From Flavobacteriaceae bacterium (GTDB taxonomy: Bacteria; Bacteroidota; Bacteroidia; Flavobacteriales; Flavobacteriaceae), in the NCBI GenBank assembly GCA_026992695.1, contig JALWYP010000187.1, positions 1 through 6,736 of the forward strand: a stretch of DNA of 6,736 nucleotides, written 5' to 3'. The notes under the pieces are model-generated. The model saw only the letters and a list, made by a program, of their open reading frames with translations. It was not told the origin of the DNA and did no database searches. Positions 1 to 3,652 of the stretch are shown piece by piece (positions within the stretch are counted from its first letter, which is position 1; each line of letters starts with the position of its first letter). The position numbers and the translations under genes are program-made.

Positions 1-35
1 AATCTTAACTGTTTAACCCTTAAAATTAAATTAGT

Positions 36-371
36 ATGAACACACTTAGAAACAAAGTACAGTTGATTGGAAACTTAGGAAACGACCCGGAAATTATCAC
101 CCTGGAAAGTGGTAAAAAATTAGCAAAATTTAGCCTCGCTACCAACGAAAGCTATAAAAATGCAAAAGGCGAACGCGTCACAGATACGCAATGGCACAAT
201 GTAGTAGCTTGGGGAAAAACCGCCGAAATTATCGAGAGTTTTGTAACCAAAGGAAAAGAAGTTGCCATAGAAGGCAAACTTAGCAACCGATCTTGGGAAG
301 ACAAAGACGGCAACAAACGCTACACCACAGAGGTAGTTTGTAATGAACTATTAATGCTTGGAAACAAATAA
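36..371 (+). CDS. ssb: Short single-stranded DNA-binding protein
   Basis: This 111-residue protein is a single OB-fold SSB, which binds and protects single-stranded DNA in replication, recombination and repair. Family signatures include the N-terminal NKVQLIGNLGNDPE strand (residues 6-19), LAKFSLATNE (about 29-38), the WHNVVAWGKTAE block (about 53-64), GKEVAIEGKL (about 73-82) and the closing RYTTEVV strand. The protein stops right after the OB fold. It lacks the glycine/glutamine-rich linker and the acidic DDDIPF-like tip that a full-length SSB uses to recruit partner enzymes. Flavobacteria commonly carry such a 110-residue form beside a full-length SSB, so this is probably an auxiliary paralogue rather than the main replication SSB. 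The ATG follows an A/T-rich leader without a Shine-Dalgarno sequence, normal for Bacteroidetes. The promoter lies outside the window or is not recognisable. A strong terminator follows 28 bases after the stop. The family assignment is very secure. Confidence 0.95.
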   Translation: MNTLRNKVQLIGNLGNDPEIITLESGKKLAKFSLATNESYKNAKGERVTDTQWHNVVAWGKTAEIIESFVTKGKEVAIEGKLSNRSWEDKDGNKRYTTEVVCNELLMLGNK

Positions 372-398
372 ACAATAAGCAACAATAGGAATTTTTAT

Positions 399-447
399 TC
401 ACCCGTTTTACTTTAAAAAACAAATACAAAGTAAAACGGGTGATTTT
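399..447. terminator. Strong intrinsic terminator after ssb
   Basis: A perfect 16-bp inverted repeat (399-414 pairs with 428-443) around a 13-base A-rich loop is followed by TTTT and preceded by an A/T-rich run. It can end ssb transcription. Because the arms are flanked by T or A runs on both sides, it may also act on the minus strand. Confidence 0.92.
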
Positions 448-460
448 AATTTGTAGGCTA

Positions 461-493
461 TTTGAAAAGCAAAAAATAAATTTTATATATTTG
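461..493 (+). promoter_or_regulatory. Bacteroidetes-type promoter for the 498-682 unit
   Basis: TTTG at 461-464 and TATATTTG at 486-493 match the Bacteroidetes -33 (TTTG) and -7 (TAnnTTTG) boxes with a 21-base spacer, inside the usual range. The expected start is about 498-500, only 2-4 bases before the ATG at 502. The transcript is therefore either leaderless or a non-coding RNA. Confidence 0.7.
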
Positions 494-501
494 CCCCCGT
501 T

Positions 502-624
502 ATGAAACAAAAAAATACATATCGTATCCCAAACACGGTTTTTAACACAAAACTGTGGATAGATCTTGAAAATGGATTTTCAATGAGTCTAAACAGGGCG
601 TTTTATAACTTATTTTTACTGTAA
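502..624 (+). CDS. Possible 40-residue small protein, unknown
   Basis: A short ORF starts with ATG at 502 and ends with TAA at 622-624. The peptide begins MKQKNTYRIP and ends with an aromatic, hydrophobic segment (AFYNLFLL). There is no signal peptide and no motif I can name. It would be read from an essentially leaderless transcript, since the TAnnTTTG box ends 8 bases before the ATG. The same DNA forms two stable hairpins, so the unit may instead be a structured RNA with an incidental ORF. It has its own promoter and terminator and is not part of an operon with ssb. Confidence that it is translated is low. Confidence 0.3.
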   Translation: MKQKNTYRIPNTVFNTKLWIDLENGFSMSLNRAFYNLFLL

Positions 625-655
625 AAAGCAAAAAATAAATAAAGTTTTATACAAG

Positions 656-682
656 CGTCCTTAAAAAAGGACGTTTTTTTTT
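656..682 (+). terminator. Intrinsic terminator of the 498-682 unit
   Basis: A 7-bp stem (656-662 with 667-673; core CGTCC/GGACG) with an AAAA loop is followed directly by nine T residues (674-682). This is a textbook Rho-independent terminator. Confidence 0.92.
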
Positions 683-909
683 GCTTCGTATTAAAAAATT
701 TTAAAAAGAATAAAATATTGGTAAAGAACATACAGGAAAATTAATTGGATGATAAAAATCTTGGTTTCAAACACTTGTAAAAATCTCCAACTATCTGCCA
801 AAAGCGGACAGGAATTATATTCACTAAAATCAACGTAACTATTTGATAAACAGTAAAATAAATTTTATTTTTTTGTTGGAAATTAAAAATATTGTTTCAT
901 CTTTGCACC
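683..909. other. AT-rich spacer without a convincing gene
   Basis: Mostly low-complexity A/T sequence. The only ORF with any shape is ATG 749 to TAA 838 (29 codons, starting MIKILVSNT), preceded by an A-rich stretch with no promoter or ribosome-binding site. A small bulged hairpin (CTGCC at 795-799 with GG and CAG at 806-811) lies within it. The right edge (872-905) is the promoter of the next small unit. I see no RNA gene or mobile element here. Confidence 0.5.
872..905 (+). promoter_or_regulatory. Bacteroidetes-type promoter for the 910-1104 unit
   Basis: TTTG at 872-875 is followed after 22 bases by CATCTTTG at 898-905, which differs from TAnnTTTG only at its first base. The expected start is near 910-912, giving a 5' leader of about 55 bases before the small ORF at 966. 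Confidence 0.55.
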
Positions 910-965
910 GCATTTGTAACCAAACAAAAGCACTAAAAACAGTACAAACTAAAACACAAGAAGCT

Positions 966-1043
966 ATGTTAGTAAATCGTAAAATGTATCAAGCAGTATC
1001 ACCGAGTGATACTTTTGATAAATGGCTTCGAGATTGTAAATAG
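966..1043 (+). CDS. Possible 25-residue small protein, unknown
   Basis: ATG at 966 opens a 25-codon ORF ending in TAG at 1041-1043. The peptide starts MLVNRKMYQAV and ends KWLRDCK. It is polar to basic, with one Cys near the C-terminus and no membrane segment. The frame stays open upstream as far as 843, but that longer version would begin before the predicted promoter, so 966 is the earliest credible start on this transcript. ACAAGAAG just upstream is purine-rich, as is usual here. A perfect 8-bp palindrome sits in the middle of the ORF, so the sequence may be conserved for RNA or DNA structure rather than protein. I do not recognise the product. Confidence 0.35.
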   Translation: MLVNRKMYQAVSPSDTFDKWLRDCK

Positions 1044-1065
1044 ATTAAAAAAACTTCTCTATGAT

Positions 1066-1104
1066 AAAATCCGAAGCAAAGTAAAACCGTTTCGGATTTT
1101 TTTT
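1066..1104 (+). terminator. Intrinsic terminator of the 910-1104 unit
   Basis: A perfect 10-bp stem (1066-1075 with 1091-1100), extendable by a G-U and a C-G pair inside, is followed by an uninterrupted T run through 1104. Confidence 0.9.
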
Positions 1105-1133
1105 ATGTCTTTTTTAAAAAGATAACAGCAATT

Positions 1134-1163
1134 CCGTTACGGTAAATACTCGGCTAAAGCCGA
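1134..1163. promoter_or_regulatory. Paired short palindromes upstream of the TPR gene
   Basis: Two inverted repeats lie 28-57 bases before the ATG: CCGT-T-ACGG (1134-1142) and TCGGCT-AA-AGCCGA (1150-1163). No consensus TAnnTTTG box is visible in the same interval. They could be operator half-sites or small leader hairpins. The octamer TCCGTTAC (1133-1140) recurs upstream of the slipin gene (2461-2468). A regulatory role is inferred only from position and symmetry. Confidence 0.3.
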
Positions 1164-1190
1164 TATAATAAATAATTTAAATAAAACGTA

Positions 1191-1736
1191 ATGGACACAA
1201 ACAACATATACTTGTTTAAGGCATTAGATGCATACCCATACAACTTAGAAGAGGCTATAGAGGCATTAAATTATGCCTTATCATATAACGATAAAGACAC
1301 CGAAGCTTTGTTGTTAATGGGTAAAATTTACGGATACCATTTGCAAAATTACAAAAGAGCCATCGCTTATTTTAGTGAAGCATTAACAATAGACTTGGAA
1401 AACCCAAAAATCTATCCGGACTATCTATATATGCTAATCTATAACGAAGACTTTAGCGAAGCTCAAAAACTTTTAGATTTTGCTTTTACTATTAAGGCAA
1501 CAAATAAAGGTATGTTATACAACATTAAAGGGTATTTATACGAAGCACAAAAGCAGTATAAAAAAGCCTTTAAAGCTTTTAAAGAAGCCGAAAAAATAGC
1601 TTGTAACAACGATTTTGCAACGTATATAAAAGGCGAAAAGCAACGCGTAAAAAACAAAATGCTTAAAAAGAAGAACAAAAAAAAGAAAAAAAACCATAAA
1701 AGAAAGGAGAAAAAGAAAAACCGCTCCAAAAAATAA
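1191..1736 (+). CDS. TPR-repeat protein with lysine-rich C-terminal tail
   Basis: This 181-residue cytoplasmic protein has no signal peptide. Residues 1-150 form tandem helical tetratricopeptide repeats: one degenerate N-terminal unit, then clear units at about 35-70 (ALLLMGKIYGY then AIAYFSEALTIDLENP), 71-104, and 106-140 (GYLYEAQKQYKKAFKAFKEA). TPRs are protein-binding scaffolds, so no enzymatic role is implied. The last 28 residues (154-181) are almost pure base, with 17 Lys and 2 Arg, which is a plausible nucleic-acid or ribosome contact. The tRNA-like cluster begins 16 bases after the stop, and a hairpin overlaps the stop codon. Coding sequence and cluster may share a transcript. The polyadenine-rich tail coding region is a candidate for slippage. 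The ATG at 1191 follows an A/T leader. The specific partner is unknown. Confidence 0.8.
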   Translation: MDTNNIYLFKALDAYPYNLEEAIEALNYALSYNDKDTEALLLMGKIYGYHLQNYKRAIAYFSEALTIDLENPKIYPDYLYMLIYNEDFSEAQKLLDFAFTIKATNKGMLYNIKGYLYEAQKQYKKAFKAFKEAEKIACNNDFATYIKGEKQRVKNKMLKKKNKKKKKNHKRKEKKKNRSKK

Positions 1737-1748
1737 TTGGGGCGGTTT
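1721..1748 (+). terminator. Hairpin at the TPR stop, weak or leaky terminator
   Basis: CCGCTCCAA (1721-1729) pairs with TTGGGGCGG (1737-1745), giving 9 bp with one U-G pair around a 7-base loop that includes most of the stop codon. Only three T residues follow, so termination is probably partial. It may instead act as an RNA-processing or stabilising hairpin ahead of the tRNA, which starts 8 bases later. Confidence 0.5.
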
Positions 1749-1752
1749 ACAA

Positions 1753-1825
1753 AGCACCGTAGTTCAAAGGCTAGAGCACTCGGTTGTCTCCCGAGAAGGT
1801 ACGGGTTCGAGTCCCGTCGGTGCAT
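1753..1825 (+). tRNA. tRNA-Asp(GTC)-like gene with short acceptor stem
   Basis: A nearly complete cloverleaf. The D-stem pairs GTTC (1762-1765) with GAGC (1774-1777), and the D-loop contains the GG pair at 1769-1770. The anticodon stem CTCGG/CCGAG (1779-1783, 1791-1795) carries loop TTGTCTC with T33 and anticodon GTC (1786-1788). The variable region has five bases. The T-stem ACGGG/CCCGT (1801-1805, 1813-1817) carries the consensus loop TTCGAGT. T8 and A9 are present. Two features are odd. The acceptor pairs at only six positions (1754-1759 with 1818-1823) and position 1-72 would be A-A. Position 37 is T instead of a purine. No CCA is encoded. It does not resemble the usual chromosomal tRNA-Asp that I remember for flavobacteria, so it may be an accessory tRNA or a tRNA mimic. 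Confidence 0.7.
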
Positions 1826-1840
1826 TGTAAAAATATCAAG

Positions 1841-1923
1841 CAAGTCTTGTTAGGTGTTTCGGTATAGCACCATTGCATAAATCGTTGCCTATGGTATGAT
1901 GATTTTATGTTCAACTTGACTTG
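1841..1923 (+). ncRNA. Structured segment with D-arm-like hairpin
   Basis: CAAGTC (1841-1846) and GACTTG (1918-1923) can close a three-way junction. Inside are a D-arm-like hairpin (GGTGT 1853-1857 with GCACC 1867-1871, loop containing GG) and a long stem (1876-1883 with 1901-1909, one bulged T). The layout recalls an acceptor plus D-arm, but no T-arm or paired anticodon arm can be drawn. It may be a decayed tRNA or a tRNA-like RNA. This is structure read by eye only. Confidence 0.25.
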
Positions 1924-1952
1924 AAGGTTTTAACCGTTTATCCATAAAATTG

Positions 1953-1993
1953 TTGTTAATCTGACTGTTGTGGGGTCAAATCCCACCCTCATT
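1953..1993 (+). pseudogene. Orphan 3' half of an Asn-like tRNA
   Basis: This segment reads as a tRNA from the anticodon loop to the acceptor. It has loop TTGTTAA (T33, anticodon GTT, A37), 3' anticodon strand TCTGA, a five-base variable region (1965-1969), a perfect 5-bp T-stem GTGGG/CCCAC (1970-1974, 1982-1986) with loop GTCAAAT (G54 instead of T54), and a 7-base acceptor strand (1987-1993). No matching 5' half lies upstream: the five bases before the loop do not pair with TCTGA. The downstream stretch around 1996-2017 has a D-loop-like string and pairs with the acceptor at only about four positions. I read it as a broken or rearranged tRNA. Confidence 0.45.
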
Positions 1994-2032
1994 TTTGAGA
2001 CAACTCAGTTTGGTTAGCCCATTAAAAAGCGC

Positions 2033-2104
2033 ATCGGTTCGAATCCGGTTAAGATCTTTAACGATCTTATAGCTCAGTGGTAGAGCACTACATTTTGGTT
2101 GTAG
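2033..2104 (+). tRNA. Circularly permuted tRNA-Gln(TTG)-like gene
   Basis: The halves of a cloverleaf appear in reversed order. First comes the T-arm (stem ATCGG 2033-2037 with CCGGT 2045-2049, consensus loop TTCGAAT) and 3' acceptor strand TAAGATC (2050-2056). After TTTAAC (2057-2062) come the 5' acceptor strand GATCTTA (2063-2069), T8-A9, a D-arm (GCTC/GAGC, loop AGTGGTA), and an anticodon arm (CTACA/TGTAG, loop TTTTGGT, anticodon TTG, G37; 2088-2104). The acceptor pairs 7 of 7, the D-stem 4 of 4, the anticodon stem 5 of 5 and the T-stem 5 of 5 with one G-U. No second T-arm follows downstream and no second D/anticodon arm precedes. The break falls in the variable loop. Such permutation is known for some algal and archaeal tRNAs but, as far as I know, is not usual in bacteria. 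It could be functional, a tRNA mimic, or a relic of a tandem duplication that lost its outer halves. Confidence 0.55.
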
Positions 2105-2109
2105 GTTAA

Positions 2110-2142
2110 TTGGAAGAAGAGCTTATACCTCTTAATCCCCAA
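2110..2142 (+). other. Nested hairpin with anticodon-arm shape
   Basis: AAGAG (2117-2121) and CTCTT (2129-2133) form a perfect 5-bp stem around the 7-base loop CTTATAC, the geometry of an anticodon arm with T33, TAT at 34-36 and A37. An outer TTGG/CCAA stem (2110-2113, 2139-2142) encloses it. No D-arm or T-arm belongs to it. It may be part of the 3' extension of the permuted tRNA-like RNA or another decayed tRNA. Confidence 0.35.
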
Positions 2143-2168
2143 GTAGATTCGCTTGTAAAACAGAATCA

Positions 2169-2193
2169 CCGACCTGTCACGTCGGCTTTTTTT
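2169..2193 (+). terminator. Cluster terminator shaped like a tRNA-Asp anticodon arm
   Basis: CCGAC (2169-2173) pairs with GTCGG (2181-2185) around CTGTCAC, followed by C and seven T residues (2187-2193). It works as an intrinsic terminator. Stem length, loop length and loop sequence (T33, GTC, A37) are those of a tRNA-Asp anticodon arm. Confidence 0.75.
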
Positions 2194-2210
2194 CAAGAAT
2201 ACTTGAAAAA
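2189..2210. terminator. Second, palindromic A/T-rich hairpin
   Basis: TTTTTCAAG (2189-2197) and CTTGAAAAA (2202-2210) form a perfect 9-bp stem with loop AATA. It overlaps the T run of the preceding terminator and could back it up or stop transcription from the opposite strand. Confidence 0.5.
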
Positions 2211-2504
2211 TAAAAAAAACAATTGAGTGTGCCTGAGCAAAAGCTTTGCACTTTTTTAAAAACTTTGAAATACCAAAGTATAGCATTATTTAAAAAATAA
2301 TTGCTTGCAAGGAGATTTAATTTGTATAGCGGATGAAATTTTACATTCAAAAAACACAAAACTAATGTCACTGCAACCTTTTATTTTTTATTGATAAAAA
2401 ACCGGCATTCCGTTTTAAAAAAAGTAGGTGCCTCAGTTGTTTAAAAAAGAAAAGACTATCTCCGTTACAGATAGCTTATGTATAACCAATTAAATAATTT
2501 TAAA
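2211..2504. other. Spacer between tRNA-like cluster and slipin gene
   Basis: No gene is visible. The spacer holds small hairpins: GCAAA/TTTGC (2237-2249) followed by CACTTTTTT, ACTTTG/CAAAGT (2262-2279), and CTATCT/AGATAG (2456-2461 with 2469-2474) with loop CCGTTAC just ahead of the slipin start. A Shine-Dalgarno-like AAGGAGA (2309-2315) has no credible ORF after it. No TAnnTTTG promoter with a proper -33 box was found, so how the slipin gene is transcribed is unclear. Confidence 0.45.
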
Positions 2505-3608
2505 ATGAAACGAATTAGAATAAAAGAAGGATTTGTAGGTTTGGTTTTCAAAAAAGAAAACTTTAAACGCGTAATTAAAGAAGGAACTCACTGGTTAACT
2601 TTTGGCGAAAAAGTAATACGCTACAATAAAGCTGAATCCTTTAACGGAAGCATTACCTCCACAGATATTTTACTAAAAAACAAAGATTTAGTAGCCATGT
2701 GGCACGTAATAGAAGTTACCGATAACCAACTGGTTTTGGTATTTAAAAACAATATCTTTAACCAAGTGCTTACCGTAGGAAGATACATTTTTTGGAACGA
2801 TTTAATAAAATACACGTTTACCAAAATAGATACAAGTAAAATTTATATCACCGAAGAAATTGATAAAAATTTACTTTCTTCTAGTGCTTTAAGCAGCTTT
2901 GTAAGAACTTTTGAAGTTGCTGCTTTTGAAAAAGCCGTATTACTGGTTGACGATGTATTTATAAAAATACTTACTGCCGGAACATACCGATTTTGGAAAA
3001 ACCATACATCCATAAAAGTGGAAAAGATAGATACCAGAAAGCAACAAATGGAAATAACAGGACAAGAGCTGTTAACCAAAGACAAAGCAACTATAAGAAT
3101 TAATTTTACAGCGCAATATCAAGTGATAAATGTAGAAAAAGCCTTGTTAGAAAACAATGCATTTAAATTACAATTATATACTGCTTTGCAGTTGGCATTA
3201 CGTGCTTTTGTTGGTGCTTACACCTTAGATGAATTATTGGAAAATAAAAATAAAATTGCGAAAGCTGTTTTTGAAGACACAAAAATAGCCGCAACAAAAC
3301 TAGGTGTCGTTTTAATAGCAAGCGGAATGAAAGATATTATCTTAACCGGAGAGATGAAAACTATTATGAACCAAGTTATTATTGCTCAAAAACAAGCACA
3401 AGCCCACGTTATTACAAGAAGGGAAGAAACCGCCTCTACCAGAAGTTTGTTAAACACAGCAAAACTAATGGAAGAAAACACCATGTTATTTAAGTTAAAA
3501 GAAATGGAATATGTAGAAAAAATAGCAGATAAAATTGGTGAAATAACCTTAAACGGAAACGGTGGTATTATTACACAACTGAAGGACATATTTACCAATG
3601 GTAAATAA
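2505..3608 (+). CDS. Slipin family protein (band-7/SPFH domain)
   Basis: This 367-residue protein (376 if started at the ATG at 2478) lacks the N-terminal membrane helix of stomatins, so it is probably cytosolic or peripheral. Three copies of a VLVFK-x3-F-x-VL-x-G-x-Y-x-FW-like unit occur at about 8-37, 74-100 and 142-167. The third leads into the SPFH core (about 168-291), with the hallmark EITGQELLTKDKATIRINF strand pair, ALRAFVGAYTLDELL and a LASGMKDIILTGEMK-type segment. A charged coiled-coil helix (about 282-341) contains RREETASTRSLLNTAKLMEEN, which I associate with bacterial slipins of RNA-repair loci. SPFH proteins build oligomeric scaffolds. I choose the second ATG because the first overlaps a hairpin (2456-2474) and the family start corresponds to MKRIRIKEG. 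The gene follows the tRNA-like cluster on the same strand and converges with ftsY. Confidence 0.88.
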   Translation: MKRIRIKEGFVGLVFKKENFKRVIKEGTHWLTFGEKVIRYNKAESFNGSITSTDILLKNKDLVAMWHVIEVTDNQLVLVFKNNIFNQVLTVGRYIFWNDLIKYTFTKIDTSKIYITEEIDKNLLSSSALSSFVRTFEVAAFEKAVLLVDDVFIKILTAGTYRFWKNHTSIKVEKIDTRKQQMEITGQELLTKDKATIRINFTAQYQVINVEKALLENNAFKLQLYTALQLALRAFVGAYTLDELLENKNKIAKAVFEDTKIAATKLGVVLIASGMKDIILTGEMKTIMNQVIIAQKQAQAHVITRREETASTRSLLNTAKLMEENTMLFKLKEMEYVEKIADKIGEITLNGNGGIITQLKDIFTNGK

Positions 3609-3612
3609 AGAC

Positions 3613-3652
3613 AAAAGCTGTTTTACTTTTAAGTGTAAAACAGCTTTTTTTT
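3613..3652. terminator. Bidirectional terminator between slipin and ftsY
   Basis: A 14-bp perfect stem (3613-3626 with 3635-3648) with an 8-base loop is flanked by an A run on the left and a T run on the right. It serves both convergent genes. Its right edge touches the ftsY stop codon. Confidence 0.93.

Larger units (their letters stand above)
498..682 (+). ncRNA. Candidate structured small RNA of about 180 nt
   Basis: This is a self-contained transcription unit with a consensus promoter directly upstream and an intrinsic terminator at its end. Predicted internal structure: a 9-bp hairpin (534-542 with 549-557, one G-U pair), a 7-bp hairpin (566-572 with 577-583), and a longer A/T-rich stem joining about 603-616 to 630-650 with bulges. 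The promoter-to-ATG distance is too short for a normal leader, which favours an RNA product, but a 40-codon ORF occupies most of the 5' half. I do not recognise an Rfam family. It could be an sRNA, a small-protein gene, or both. The boundaries are inferred from promoter and terminator only. Confidence 0.4.
910..1104 (+). ncRNA. Candidate small RNA or leader transcript of about 195 nt
   Basis: A second compact unit is bounded by a promoter (872-905) and an intrinsic terminator (1066-1104). It contains a perfect 8-bp hairpin with a CGA triloop (995-1002 with 1006-1013) inside a 25-codon ORF. Its size and layout resemble the 498-682 unit, though no sequence similarity is evident. It could be a small RNA, a small-protein mRNA or both. 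The ends are inferred from the promoter and terminator positions. Confidence 0.35.

Noticed and set aside
749..838. 29-codon ORF beginning MIKILVSNT
   Set aside because: No promoter, no conserved motif and very short. It is kept only as a remark in the spacer entry.
843..1043. 66-residue ORF starting at ATG 843
   Set aside because: Its first 40 codons cover the predicted promoter (872-905) and low-complexity A/T sequence. Only the portion from ATG 966 is credible on the predicted transcript.
1463..1843. Minus-strand ORFs across the TPR gene and tRNA, rich in Phe and Leu
   Set aside because: They are antisense shadows of the lysine codons (AAA/AAG read as TTT/CTT) and run through the tRNA-Asp-like gene.
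2033..2104. Permuted (two-piece) tmRNA as an explanation for the reversed tRNA halves
   Set aside because: A tmRNA lacks a normal anticodon arm and carries a tag-coding region. Here a complete 5-bp/7-base anticodon arm with TTG is present and no tag ORF follows.
2105..2160. Linear tRNA-Gln with a normal T-arm downstream of the anticodon arm
   Set aside because: No TTCRANY loop in a 5-bp stem and no TAAGATC-like strand follows. The only matching T-arm and acceptor strand are upstream.
1753..2193. CRISPR array or tandem repeat
   Set aside because: No repeated units with regular spacing. The elements share tRNA-arm geometry but not sequence.
2309..2343. Shine-Dalgarno-like AAGGAGA as a start signal for a small gene
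   Set aside because: The nearest ATG (2333) gives only ten codons, and Bacteroidetes rarely rely on Shine-Dalgarno sequences.
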